Notes under the pieces: generated by a model | What the model saw: the letters and a program-made list of their open reading frames with translations, nothing else | What the model was told of the DNA's origin: nothing | Database searches by the model: none | DNA from: Paraburkholderia sp. C35 | GTDB taxonomy: Bacteria; Pseudomonadota; Gammaproteobacteria; Burkholderiales; Burkholderiaceae | Assembly (NCBI RefSeq): GCF_003121405.1 | Contig: NZ_QBUY01000075.1 | Span: 1 to 43,190 of the forward strand | DNA: 43,190 nucleotides | Reading direction: 5' to 3' | Position numbers and translations under genes: made by a program | Shown here: positions 1-8,326 of the stretch, one piece after another | How the letters are laid out: every line of letters starts with the position of its first letter | Position numbering within the stretch: the first letter of the stretch is position 1

Positions 1-336
1 GCAAAGGCGGTGTGTCTTGTAGGATCGCCGACGCATCAGGCGCGACAACCTACACACCGTTTGCCACCTGGGCTGCAGATACGATTCGCTGCCGCTCGGG
101 GCGCTACGGGTGATTGAAATGGGGTAGGCGAATATTTGAAGCGATAGCAACGGGCGGTGACTGAAAGGTTGCCGTGTGAAGGATAGGAACAGAGGGGGAC
201 CCGCAGGCAATGACCGGAGTGGGCGGTGTTAGCCCGCTTTCTTTTGCCTACTTTTCTTTGCGGCGGCAAAGAAAAGTAGGTGCCGCCCCGCACAGGGGCA
301 ACGCGTGAAGAACCACTAACAAAACGCGGACGCCAG
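1..336 (-). repeat. Dispersed hairpin repeat, copy A (cut by window start)
   Basis: Read on the minus strand, downstream of murU, this copy holds in order: a GCTGGCGTCCGCG block (about 325-337), a small GCCCC/GGGGC stem (284-298), a 15-bp hairpin (247-280), an AAAGAAAGCGGGCTAACACCGC-like block, a variable stretch, and a distal block containing CCCAGGTGGCAAACGGTGT (about 52-72). Positions 1-64 form an imperfect inverted repeat, with GCAAAGGCGGTGTGT facing ACACACCGTTTGC. Copy B (10321-10656) matches it, with only three differences across the first ~72 bases. The small frames inside the repeat are not credible genes. The element probably continues left of the window. Confidence 0.85.
247..280 (-). 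repeat. 15-bp hairpin of repeat copy A
   Basis: CCTACTTTTCTTTGC and GCAAAGAAAAGTAGG form perfect 15-bp arms around a GGCG loop. There are 84 bases between the murU stop and the near edge. No T-run follows the stem in the gene direction, so it is not a classic intrinsic terminator. Confidence 0.85.
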
Positions 337-364
337 CGAACAGACAAACCCAGCAAACCCAACA

Positions 365-1084
365 CTAACCCCGCTGCGCCAGCAGCACCCTATCAAGCGT
401 TTCCAACTGATCAGGCGTGCCAACATTCTCCCAAAGCCCATCGTAAAGCTCGCCTGTCGCACGCCCGTGCGCAATGGTCTCGCGATAGTAAGGCGTCAAA
501 GCCTGCCGGCTCCCCGGCACAACATCGCGAAACATCCGCGTGTCATACATCCCGATACTGCCGAACGTAAGCCGCGGCGCACCGTCGAGCGCCAGCGAAC
601 CATCACTCGTGAGAACGAAATCCCCATTGGGATGAAACGAGGGATTCGGCACCATCACCAGATGCATCCCCGGCTTGTCGAGACCGGCCAGTCGCGCAGC
701 ATGCCCACGCAATAACCCATAGTCAAAGTCCGAATAAACATCACCTGCAACGGCGACAAACACCTCAGGCTCGCCGCCATCCTCGAGCAACGGCAACGCC
801 TGGGCAATCCCACCCGCAGTCTCGAGCGCTTCGCCCTCGGCCGAATAACGCAACGACACCCCAAACCGCGAGCCATCGCCCAGCGCCTCTTCGATCATCG
901 AACCCAGCCACGCATGATTGATCACGATCGTCGTGAATCCCGCACTCGCGAGCCGCTCGATCTGCCATTCGATCAGCGCCTTGCCGCCCACCTTCAGCAA
1001 TGGCTTCGGACAGGTGTCCGTCAACGGTCGCATCCGGTCGCCGCGCCCGGCGGCGAAGATCATCGCTTTATTCAAGGTCTTCAC
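365..1084 (-). CDS. murU: N-acetylmuramate 1-phosphate uridylyltransferase MurU
   Basis: Nucleotidyltransferase of 239 residues. In characterised systems MurU joins UTP and MurNAc-1-phosphate to give UDP-MurNAc, completing a cell-wall recycling route that bypasses MurA and therefore lowers fosfomycin sensitivity. The N-terminal signature FAAGRGDRMRPLT (residues ~10-22) followed by CPKPLL is the usual G-x-G-x-R-x-x-P-L-T nucleotide-binding motif of sugar-phosphate nucleotidyltransferases. The start is GTG, only 2 bases after the amgK stop, which suggests translational coupling; Met8 is an alternative start. The gene lies downstream of amgK, the kinase that makes its substrate, as in Pseudomonas. 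Repeat copy A follows its 3' end. The family is clear; the exact substrate is inferred mainly from the amgK neighbour. Confidence 0.9.
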   Translation of the reverse strand: MKTLNKAMIFAAGRGDRMRPLTDTCPKPLLKVGGKALIEWQIERLASAGFTTIVINHAWLGSMIEEALGDGSRFGVSLRYSAEGEALETAGGIAQALPLLEDGGEPEVFVAVAGDVYSDFDYGLLRGHAARLAGLDKPGMHLVMVPNPSFHPNGDFVLTSDGSLALDGAPRLTFGSIGMYDTRMFRDVVPGSRQALTPYYRETIAHGRATGELYDGLWENVGTPDQLETLDRVLLAQRG

Positions 1085-1086
1085 CG

Positions 1087-2163
1087 TCAGAACGTATAGC
1101 CGACATCGACAGCGCGGCCTTCGAGGTCATCGAGCAGTTTCGCGAACGGCACGAGCGGCCGGTAGCGTTCGCACACCTTGCGCGCGTAGCCCATGAAACG
1201 CGGCAGATCCGCCATGTAATGCGGTTTGCTGTCGCGATAGTTGATCCGGCAGAACAGGCCGAGCACCTTGATGTGCCGCTGCAATCCCATCCACTCGATC
1301 TGCCGGTAAAACTCGCCGAAGTCGGCATCGACGGGCAAGCCCGCCTTTTTCGCGCGTTCCCAGTAGTACACGAAGCAGTCAATCTCGAACTCCTCGTCCC
1401 AGCTGATGAACGCGTCGCGCAGCAGCGAGGCCACGTCGTAGGTGATCGGGCCGTACACCGCGTCCTGAAAGTCGAGCACACCCGGATTCGGGCTGGCGAT
1501 CATCAGATTGCGCGGCATGAAATCGCGCAGCATGAACACCTGCGGCTGCGCCCGCGCGCTCGCGACCAGCAGCGCAAAGGTCCGGTCGAGCACGCCGCGC
1601 GTAGTCTCGTCCACCTCGCGGCCCAAGTGCCGACCGATGAACCATTCCGGCATCAGTTCCATCTCGCGGCGCAGGAACGCTTCGTCGAACGGCGGCAGCA
1701 CGTCCTCGCGCGACGCCAGCTGCCAGCGGATCAGCGCATCGAGCGCGTCGCGCATCAGCGCGCGGGCCTCGGCGGGGCTGCTTTCCCTGAGCGTTGACAA
1801 ATACGACTGGGTGCCGAGATCCGTCACGAGCATGAAGCCCGCGTCGAGATCCACTTCGAGCACGCGCGGCACATGCACGCCCGCGTCGGCCAGCAAACCC
1901 GCCACCTGGACGAATTCGCGGCATTTTTCGGGCGGCGGCGCATCGACGGCGATCACTGTGCCGCCGCCCGCTGCAAGCTCCACGCCGCTGCCCGCGAGGC
2001 GGAAATAGCGGCGGAAGCTCGCGTCGGCGGAAGCGGGTTTCAGGGTGGCCAGGTCCAGACCGTAGCGGTCCGCATGGGTTTTCAGCCAGCCGTCGAGAAG
2101 TTCGAGACGGCTGTCCGCTGTCGAAGAAGCGGATGTAAGGGAAGAAGCAGGGGAATGCGTCAT
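1087..2163 (-). CDS. amgK: Anomeric MurNAc/GlcNAc kinase AmgK
   Basis: Protein of 358 residues in the aminoglycoside phosphotransferase (APH) fold. AmgK phosphorylates recycled MurNAc or GlcNAc at C1 in the cytoplasm, feeding MurU. Visible kinase elements are a VTDLG hinge region, the catalytic loop LRDFMPRNLM (Asp as base, Asn as metal ligand) and the metal-binding LDFQDAVYGP. The first catalytic-loop residue is Leu, where many relatives have His. The ATG at 2163 gives a normal family length; an upstream in-frame extension to 2322 would run into the lptD promoter region and looks unrelated to the family. The ribosome-binding site is weak. The gene is divergent from lptD across 224 bases and heads the amgK-murU operon. 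Confidence is high from the fold motifs plus the murU partner. Confidence 0.9.
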   Translation of the reverse strand: MTHSPASSLTSASSTADSRLELLDGWLKTHADRYGLDLATLKPASADASFRRYFRLAGSGVELAAGGGTVIAVDAPPPEKCREFVQVAGLLADAGVHVPRVLEVDLDAGFMLVTDLGTQSYLSTLRESSPAEARALMRDALDALIRWQLASREDVLPPFDEAFLRREMELMPEWFIGRHLGREVDETTRGVLDRTFALLVASARAQPQVFMLRDFMPRNLMIASPNPGVLDFQDAVYGPITYDVASLLRDAFISWDEEFEIDCFVYYWERAKKAGLPVDADFGEFYRQIEWMGLQRHIKVLGLFCRINYRDSKPHYMADLPRFMGYARKVCERYRPLVPFAKLLDDLEGRAVDVGYTF

Positions 2164-2387
2164 GAAATACAGGCGACAAAATCGGGGTGGGCAACGTCTT
2201 GCCATATAATACCCCACGACTTTTTTGACGCGACTCGCGTCAGTTCTCGCGCATCTCGCAGGATCGCCCGCCTCACCGCTGCATGAATCGTCAATAGTTG
2301 TGCATTCGATACCCGATTGCACAGGCGGCTACGCGCGACCGAACAGGGCGGATGAACTGACAGCAGGGCCGATACGCCAAACGATAC
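2164..2387. promoter_or_regulatory. Divergent amgK / lptD intergenic region with palindrome
   Basis: These 224 bases separate two envelope operons. A perfect TATAAT lies on the plus strand at 2205-2210, facing lptD, but no good -35 is seen 17 bases upstream. The minus strand over the same bases reads TATTAT, so either direction could use it. A 17-bp palindrome, TGACGCG-ACT-CGCGTCA, lies at 2226-2242 next to a six-T run (2221-2226). Its placement between divergent promoters fits an operator, but no regulator is known for it. Confidence 0.4.
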
Positions 2388-4757
2388 ATGCCGCCCAGAC
2401 AGCTTTTCCCAACCACTCCCTCCTCTGGCGGCCTGCCGCGCAGAAGGCGGCTCGCAGCGGCGCTGGTCGCCGTGCCGGGTCTGCTGCCCGCGCTGTCGCA
2501 TGCACAGCTGGCGGGAGAGGCGGCGCAGGCGCAGCCGATAGACGCGCCGTGGGGCCTGCGGCTGGCTCCACAACTCGAAGAACACACCACGCCCGACGGC
2601 GCGAGTCCCGCCACCTTCGTGCTGGGCGACTCGACCACGGGCACCGCCGATCAGGACATCGCCGCCAAGGGTTCGGCGGAAGTCCGTCGCGGCACCTCGG
2701 CCCTGAAGGCCGACGCGCTTCATTACGATCAGGATACGGACATGGCCGATGCATACGGCAATGTCCATCTGTCCGGCAACGGCGCCACGTTCGCGGGCCC
2801 CGAAGCGCACATGAAGATCGAGTCGAGCGAAGGCTACATGACCACGCCGAAGTATCACTTCACGGTGACGGGCGGGTCGGGTAGCGCGGAGCGGGTCGAT
2901 CTGCTCGACAACGAGCGCTCGGTGTTCACGAGCGGCACGTACACGGCGTGTCAGTGCTCGGAAAACCCGGCGTGGTACATCAAGGGCAGCGAGTTCGATT
3001 TCGACACGGGCGCCGACGACGGCGTCGCGCACAACGGCGTGCTGTTCTTCCAGGGCGTGCCCGTGTTCGCGAGTCCGTGGCTGTCGTTCCCGCTGTCGGG
3101 CGCGCGGCGCAGCGGCCTGTTGCCGCCCACGGCGTCGCTCAGTTCGACCAACGGTTTCGAGCTGTCGCTGCCGTACTACTTCAACATCGCGCCGAACCGC
3201 GATCTGACGGTCACGCCGCGGATTCTGGCCAAGCGCGGCGTGCAGTTGCAGGCGAACTTCCGCTATCTGTCGCCAACGTATAGCGGGTCGATCACGGGCG
3301 AGTATCTGCCCGACGACAAGATCACCCACACGAACCGCTACGCGCTGTATATCCAGCACAACCAGAACTTCGGTTCGGGCTTCGGTGGGTACATCTACTA
3401 CAACAAGGTCTCGGACAACACCTATCCGGAAGACCTGTCGTCGTCGACGAACCAGTTCCTGAACGGCACGCAGCTGCTGTACCAGCAGGAAGCCGGCCTC
3501 ACGTACAACAACGGTCCGTGGTCGGTGCTCGCGCGCGAGCAGCACTGGCAGACGCTGACGCCGTCCACCGCGCCGTACGGCCGCGAGCCGCAGTTGAACG
3601 TGAAGTACGCGAAGTACAACATCGGCGGCTTCGACTTCGGCGCAGAAGCCGACTACACGCGTTTTCGTATCACCACGGCGGATGCGACGGAAGGCGATCG
3701 CGTCGTCTTCAATCCGTACATCGCGTATTCGGTGGTCGGGCCGGGCTATTTCGTCACGCCGAAGGTGCAATGGCACTTCGCGTCGTACGATCTGAGCAAT
3801 ATCGGCACGGGTTCGCCTGCAAACCAGCCGAAGAACTTCACGGAGTCGGTGCCGACGTTCTCGTTCGACACCGGCCTGATCTTCGACCGCTCGGTGCGCG
3901 TGTTCGGCCAGGACTATATCCAGACGCTGGAACCGCGTCTGTACTACGTCTACACGCCGTATCGCAACCAGAGCTTCGCGCCGCTGTTCGACACGGCTGA
4001 ATCGGACTTCGGTCTGGCAGAAATCTTCACGCCGAATACGTTCGTCGGTAACGACCGTATCGCCGATGCGAACCGGATCACGGCCGCGCTCACCACGCGT
4101 TTCCTGAACCCGGCAACGGGGGACGAGCGCGCGCGCTTCGTGATCGCGCAGCAGTACTATTTCCGCGATCAGCGCGTCACGCTGGACCAGACGCCGCAAG
4201 CGTCGGAACAGGCAACGCATTCGGACCTGATTCTCGGCGCGTCGCTGAAGCTCGGGGCTGGTTTCGCGTCGGAAACGGCGTTCCAATATAATGCCGACAA
4301 CAATCAGCTGGTGAAAACCAGCATCGGTTTCGGGTACAGCCCGGAATCGGGCAAGGTCATCAACCTCGGCTATCGTTACACGCGCGCCAACACCACGCTC
4401 GACGACCAGCCGATCAACCAGCTGCTGATCTCGGGCCAATGGCCGCTGATGCACCGTGTCAACGGCGTCGGACGGGTCAATTACGACCTGAAGCGGCAAC
4501 GCGTCGTCGACGCGCTACTCGGCGTGCAATACGACGCGGATTGCTGGACGCTCGGCGTCGGTTTCCAGCGCTATGCAAACGGGGTCACCTCGACGGGCAG
4601 CACGTCGTCCGGCACGCGGGTGCTCGCGCAGTTGACCTTCAAGGGGCTGTCGAGCGTCGACAACGGGCTGATGTCCGCGTTCCGCGCAAGCGTGGCGGGC
4701 TACCAGCCGCCAGCGCCGCCGCCGCCGCCCGAATCGCAGTTCAACAACTACGAATGA
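2388..4757 (+). CDS. lptD: LPS-assembly outer membrane protein LptD
   Basis: Protein of 789 residues, the usual LptD length. With LptE it forms the outer membrane translocon that places lipopolysaccharide in the outer leaflet. An Arg-rich n-region, hydrophobic core and a cleavage site near SHAQ (residue ~40) form a signal peptide. Residues ~85-190 form the periplasmic LptA-like (OstA) domain, with repeated short strands such as ADALHYDQDTDMADAYGNV. The remainder is an aromatic-rich beta-barrel. Three cysteines were seen in the mature protein: C188 and C190 in the ACQC segment, and one near the C-terminus (DADCW). E. coli has four, with an adjacent C-terminal pair, so the disulfide pattern must differ here. 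surA follows 85 bases later, the conserved lptD-surA order. Confidence 0.97.
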   Translation: MPPRQLFPTTPSSGGLPRRRRLAAALVAVPGLLPALSHAQLAGEAAQAQPIDAPWGLRLAPQLEEHTTPDGASPATFVLGDSTTGTADQDIAAKGSAEVRRGTSALKADALHYDQDTDMADAYGNVHLSGNGATFAGPEAHMKIESSEGYMTTPKYHFTVTGGSGSAERVDLLDNERSVFTSGTYTACQCSENPAWYIKGSEFDFDTGADDGVAHNGVLFFQGVPVFASPWLSFPLSGARRSGLLPPTASLSSTNGFELSLPYYFNIAPNRDLTVTPRILAKRGVQLQANFRYLSPTYSGSITGEYLPDDKITHTNRYALYIQHNQNFGSGFGGYIYYNKVSDNTYPEDLSSSTNQFLNGTQLLYQQEAGLTYNNGPWSVLAREQHWQTLTPSTAPYGREPQLNVKYAKYNIGGFDFGAEADYTRFRITTADATEGDRVVFNPYIAYSVVGPGYFVTPKVQWHFASYDLSNIGTGSPANQPKNFTESVPTFSFDTGLIFDRSVRVFGQDYIQTLEPRLYYVYTPYRNQSFAPLFDTAESDFGLAEIFTPNTFVGNDRIADANRITAALTTRFLNPATGDERARFVIAQQYYFRDQRVTLDQTPQASEQATHSDLILGASLKLGAGFASETAFQYNADNNQLVKTSIGFGYSPESGKVINLGYRYTRANTTLDDQPINQLLISGQWPLMHRVNGVGRVNYDLKRQRVVDALLGVQYDADCWTLGVGFQRYANGVTSTGSTSSGTRVLAQLTFKGLSSVDNGLMSAFRASVAGYQPPAPPPPPESQFNNYE

Positions 4758-4842
4758 TGGTGTCACGCATCATGGACCGATGCCGCGTCGTTCGCAGGAC
4801 GGAAAAGACGGGCCGAGCGTGCCCGACATCACTGGAGTATCT

Positions 4843-6222
4843 GTGGCAATCATGAAAAAGCTTCGCCTGGCAACGTTCGCGACCGGCTTCGCTGCGGCCG
4901 CATCCATTCTTCTGGCCGCATCGGCGCACGCACAGGCACTGGGCGGCGACAGCAATGCCCAGACGGTCGACACCATCGCGGCTGTCGTCAACAACGGCGT
5001 CATCACGCAGCGCGAGCTGGACATGCGCGTCGGCCTCATCACGAAGCGGCTGAACCAGCAGCACGCGCCGATTCCGCCTGCCGACCAGCTGCGCCAGCAG
5101 GTGCTCAACCAGATGGTGCTGGAGCGCATCCAGCTGCAGAAGGCGCGTGAAGACGGCATCACCGTCGACGAACCGACCGTGCAGCGCACGCTCGAGCGCC
5201 TCGCGCAGGCCAACAACATGTCGCTCGACATGTACCGCTCGCGCATCGAGGCGCAAGGCGTGCCCTGGTCGACCTTCACGGGCGACGCGAAGACGGAACT
5301 GCTGCTGTCGCGTCTGCGCGAGAAGGAAGTGGACAGCAAGGTCACGGTTTCGGACGCGGAAGTGGCGAACTACATCGCCAGCCAGCGCGGCCCGACGGCG
5401 GGTCTGACGAGCGATCTGCACCTCGAGCACATCCTCCTGAAGGCGCCGCTCAACGCGTCGCAGACGGATATCGAGGCGGCTCAGGCCAAGGCGAATGCGC
5501 TGCTGCAGGAAGCCATGAAGGGCGATAACTTCGAGAAGCTCGCGAAGTCCAATTCGCAGGCACCCGATGCCTCCAAGGGCGGCGATCTGGGCTTCCAGCC
5601 GCCGTCGAAACTGCCGGCTGAATTCGTGACGGCCGCTTCGACGCTGCGTCCGGGCCAGGTCAATCCGACCGTGATCCGCACCAACGACGGCTTCGAGATC
5701 GTGCGTCTCGTCGAGCGCCGTTCGGGTCAGGGTTCGACTTCCGCCGATTCGACCAAGCTCACGCAGACACACGTGCGCCACATCCTGCTGCGCGTCGGCG
5801 ACGGTCTGTCGGAGCCGCAGGCACGCCAGAAGCTGCTGGAAATCCGCCAGGAAATCGAATCGGGTCAGGGCGATTTCGACAAGTTCGCGCGTACTTATTC
5901 GCAGGACGGTTCGGCGTCGCAAGGCGGCGATCTGGGCTGGATCAGCCCGGGTGAAACGGTGCCCGAGTTCGAGCGCGCGATGAATGCGCTGCAGGACAAC
6001 CAGATCAGCCAGCCGGTGCGAAGCGAATACGGCTACCACCTGATCCAGGTGCTCGGCCGCCGCGAAGCGGAAGGCTCAGTGTCGCAGCAGATGGACCTCG
6101 CGCGTCAGGCGATCGGTCAGCGCAAGGCCGAACAGGCTTATGCCGACTGGCTGCGTGAACTGCGCGACACCGCGTATGTCGATTACAAGGTAGGCCCGAT
6201 CACGGGTACTTCCGCGCAATAA
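4843..6222 (+). CDS. surA: Periplasmic chaperone and peptidyl-prolyl isomerase SurA
   Basis: SurA escorts unfolded outer membrane proteins, including LptD, to the BAM complex. A signal peptide (KKLRLATFATGF to the SAHAQ cleavage site) is followed by the N-terminal chaperone region. Two parvulin domains come next, each opening with the family motif: HLEHILLK (about residues 190-290) and HVRHILLR (about 305-410). A C-terminal helix, DLARQAIGQRKAEQAYADWL, completes the chaperone core. The start is chosen as GTG at 4843 because GGAG (4834-4837) lies 5 bases before it; the ATG at 4852 is 14 bases from that site. Both starts give a working signal peptide. pdxA begins 12 bases after the stop. Confidence 0.96.
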   Translation: MAIMKKLRLATFATGFAAAASILLAASAHAQALGGDSNAQTVDTIAAVVNNGVITQRELDMRVGLITKRLNQQHAPIPPADQLRQQVLNQMVLERIQLQKAREDGITVDEPTVQRTLERLAQANNMSLDMYRSRIEAQGVPWSTFTGDAKTELLLSRLREKEVDSKVTVSDAEVANYIASQRGPTAGLTSDLHLEHILLKAPLNASQTDIEAAQAKANALLQEAMKGDNFEKLAKSNSQAPDASKGGDLGFQPPSKLPAEFVTAASTLRPGQVNPTVIRTNDGFEIVRLVERRSGQGSTSADSTKLTQTHVRHILLRVGDGLSEPQARQKLLEIRQEIESGQGDFDKFARTYSQDGSASQGGDLGWISPGETVPEFERAMNALQDNQISQPVRSEYGYHLIQVLGRREAEGSVSQQMDLARQAIGQRKAEQAYADWLRELRDTAYVDYKVGPITGTSAQ

Positions 6223-6234
6223 ACAGGAATCGTC

Positions 6235-7236
6235 ATGACGTCAGCCCAGCCCTCGAATGCACCGCTGAACATCGCGATCACCACGGGCGAGCCGGCTGGC
6301 GTCGGTCCTGAACTCACGGCGCAGGCGCTCGCGGCAGCGGGCGCGCATTGGCCCGACGCGCACTTCACGGTGCTCGCCGACAGCGGCCTGATGGCCGAAC
6401 GCGCGAACGCCGTCGGCGTCGACTGGGCGGCGCAGCAGGGCCGCCGCATCGCCACGCAGCATCACGCGCTCGGCGCGCCCGCGCAGGCGGGCAAGCTCGA
6501 CGCGAAGAACGGCCCGTATGTGCTTGGGCTGCTCGACGCCGCTATCGACGGCGCGCTCGCCGGCACGTTCGACGCGATCGTCACCGCGCCGCTGCAAAAG
6601 AGCACGATCAACGATGCCGGCGTGCCGTTCACCGGCCACACCGAATATCTCGCTGAACGCACGCATACGCCGCGCGTCGTGATGATGCTGGCGGGTACGG
6701 GTGCAAGGCCGCTGCGCGTTGCACTGGCCACCACGCATCTGCCGCTGAAGGATGTGTCGGCGGCGTTGACGGTCGAAGGTCTCGTCGACACACTGCGTAT
6801 CATCGATCACGACTTGCGCCATCATTTCGGCCTGCCTGCGCCGCGTATTCTCGTCACTGGCCTGAATCCGCATGCAGGTGAAAACGGCTATCTCGGCCGC
6901 GAAGAAATCGATGTGATTTCGCCCGCGCTGAAACTGGCGGACGGGCTGGGCATCGATGCACGCGGCCCATATCCCGCCGATACCCTGTTCCAGCCGCGTT
7001 ATCTGAACGAAGCCGATTGCGTGCTCGCGATGTTCCACGATCAGGGCTTGCCGGTGCTGAAGTATGCGACCTTCGGCGAAGGTATCAACGTGACGCTGGG
7101 CTTGCCGATCATCCGCACGTCCGTCGATCACGGCACGGCACTCGATCTCGCCGGCACGGGCCGCGCGGACGCGGGCAGCCTGATTGCCGCGATCGACACG
7201 GCAGTTTCCATGGCGCGCAGCCGTCGCGCCTCCTGA
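6235..7236 (+). CDS. pdxA: 4-hydroxythreonine-4-phosphate dehydrogenase PdxA
   Basis: Protein of 333 residues. PdxA oxidises 4-phosphohydroxy-L-threonine with NAD, giving the amino-ketone that PdxJ uses to make pyridoxine phosphate. Family signatures are TTGEPAGVGPEL near the N-terminus, the metal/substrate His in TGHTEYLAERT (~residue 138), LNPHAGENG (~220) and MFHDQGLPVLKY (~270), where a further metal-binding His lies. AGGA about 6 bases before the ATG supports this start. The surA-pdxA-rsmA order is widely conserved in proteobacteria. Spacing of 12 and 21 bases on the two sides indicates one operon. Confidence 0.97.
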   Translation: MTSAQPSNAPLNIAITTGEPAGVGPELTAQALAAAGAHWPDAHFTVLADSGLMAERANAVGVDWAAQQGRRIATQHHALGAPAQAGKLDAKNGPYVLGLLDAAIDGALAGTFDAIVTAPLQKSTINDAGVPFTGHTEYLAERTHTPRVVMMLAGTGARPLRVALATTHLPLKDVSAALTVEGLVDTLRIIDHDLRHHFGLPAPRILVTGLNPHAGENGYLGREEIDVISPALKLADGLGIDARGPYPADTLFQPRYLNEADCVLAMFHDQGLPVLKYATFGEGINVTLGLPIIRTSVDHGTALDLAGTGRADAGSLIAAIDTAVSMARSRRAS

Positions 7237-7257
7237 CTTATTTTGTAGCTTCTTTCG

Positions 7258-8088
7258 ATGTCCAACAGTTCAAGCAGACAGCACCAGGGCCATTTCGCGC
7301 GCAAGCGCTTCGGACAGAATTTTCTGGTCGACCTGGGCATCATCGATTCGATTGTCGACGTGATCCGTCCGCAACGCGGCGAGCGCATGGTCGAAATCGG
7401 GCCGGGGCTGGGCGCGCTGACGGCACCGCTGATCGCGCGACTCGCGACGCCTGAGAGCCCGCTGCACGCCGTCGAACTGGATCGCGATCTGATCGGGCGC
7501 GTGAAGAAGAAATTCGGCGAGCTGCTCGAACTTCATGAAGGCGACGCGCTCGCGTTCGACTTCGGTTCGCTGGCAGCGGACGGCGACAAGCGGACGCTGC
7601 GTATCGTCGGCAATCTGCCGTACAACATTTCGAGTCCGCTGCTGTTCCACCTCGCCACCTTTGCCGAGCGCGTGATCGATCAGCATTTCATGCTGCAGAA
7701 CGAAGTGGTCGAACGGATGGTCGCGGAGCCGGGCAGCAAGGCGTTCAGCCGTCTCTCGGTGATGCTGCAGTACCGCTACGTGATCGACAAGCTGCTCGAC
7801 GTGCCGCCCGAGTCGTTCCAGCCGCCGCCGAAGGTCGATTCGGCGATCGTGCGCATGATTCCGTACGAGAAGCATGAACTGCCCGTCGTCGATGAAACCA
7901 CGCTCGGTGAAGTCGTCACGGCCGCGTTCTCGCAGCGTCGCAAGATGTTGCGCAATACGCTGTCCGCGTATCGCGATGTGATCGATTTCGACGCGCTCGG
8001 CTTCGATCTGCAGCGCCGCGCCGAAGATGTGCCCGTCGCGGAATATGTGGCCGTGGCGCAGGCCGTGTCGGCTGCTGCGCCTCAATAG
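7258..8088 (+). CDS. rsmA: 16S rRNA dimethyladenosine transferase RsmA (KsgA)
   Basis: Protein of 276 residues. It dimethylates two adjacent adenines in the 3' hairpin of 16S rRNA, a late small-subunit assembly checkpoint. Visible motifs are the N-terminal KRFGQNFLVD, the SAM-binding VEIGPGLGALT (~residues 46-56), and the catalytic NLPYNISSPLLFHL (~120-133), which carries the N-L-P-Y motif of adenine N6-methyltransferases. The C-terminal helical domain includes FSQRRKMLRNTL. It is the last gene of the lptD operon; an intrinsic terminator lies 86 bases after its stop. Confidence 0.97.
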   Translation: MSNSSSRQHQGHFARKRFGQNFLVDLGIIDSIVDVIRPQRGERMVEIGPGLGALTAPLIARLATPESPLHAVELDRDLIGRVKKKFGELLELHEGDALAFDFGSLAADGDKRTLRIVGNLPYNISSPLLFHLATFAERVIDQHFMLQNEVVERMVAEPGSKAFSRLSVMLQYRYVIDKLLDVPPESFQPPPKVDSAIVRMIPYEKHELPVVDETTLGEVVTAAFSQRRKMLRNTLSAYRDVIDFDALGFDLQRRAEDVPVAEYVAVAQAVSAAAPQ

Positions 8089-8174
8089 CCGCCCGGATTT
8101 CCGCTTTCGTCTCTGCGAACGCAACGACAGAATCCCAACTACGATTCGTTGCATTCTCAAAGATCACTGTAGAC

Positions 8175-8200
8175 AGCCCGCAACACGCGGGCTTTCTTTT
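8175..8200 (+). terminator. Intrinsic terminator after rsmA
   Basis: AGCCCGC (8175-8181), loop AACAC and GCGGGCT (8187-8193) form a 7-bp GC-rich stem followed by TTCTTTT. This ends the lptD-surA-pdxA-rsmA transcript. The rest of 8089-8326 shows no gene or other structure. Confidence 0.85.
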
Positions 8201-8326
8201 ATCTTTCTGACTCTTCATACAGATTAATCTTACGCTTGCTTGCGCAGGCCTCATTGCGCGCCAGCGACGCCGCACCGCTTTAAGACATTCCCACGCGAAC
8301 GCATGCAGGATGGATCAGGAGACGGT

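Noticed and set aside
247..280. Repeat hairpin as an ordinary intrinsic terminator
   Set aside because: No T-run follows the stem in the gene direction; A-rich sequence follows instead. The small GCCCC/GGGGC stem followed by CTTTTCTTT could still terminate weakly, but this is not convincing.
36..570. Small frames on both strands overlapping repeat copy A (similar ones at 10141-10611 and 10564-10923)
   Set aside because: They translate the hairpin repeat itself (GGTYFSLPPQRKVGKRKRAN-type peptides) and recur wherever the repeat is; no start signals, and the conservation is explained by the DNA structure.
2160..4499. Very long frame antisense to lptD
   Set aside because: High-GC shadow of a well-supported gene. 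Arg/Val-rich low-complexity composition and no domain. The same applies to 14915-17212, 22282-24495 and 32602-33639.
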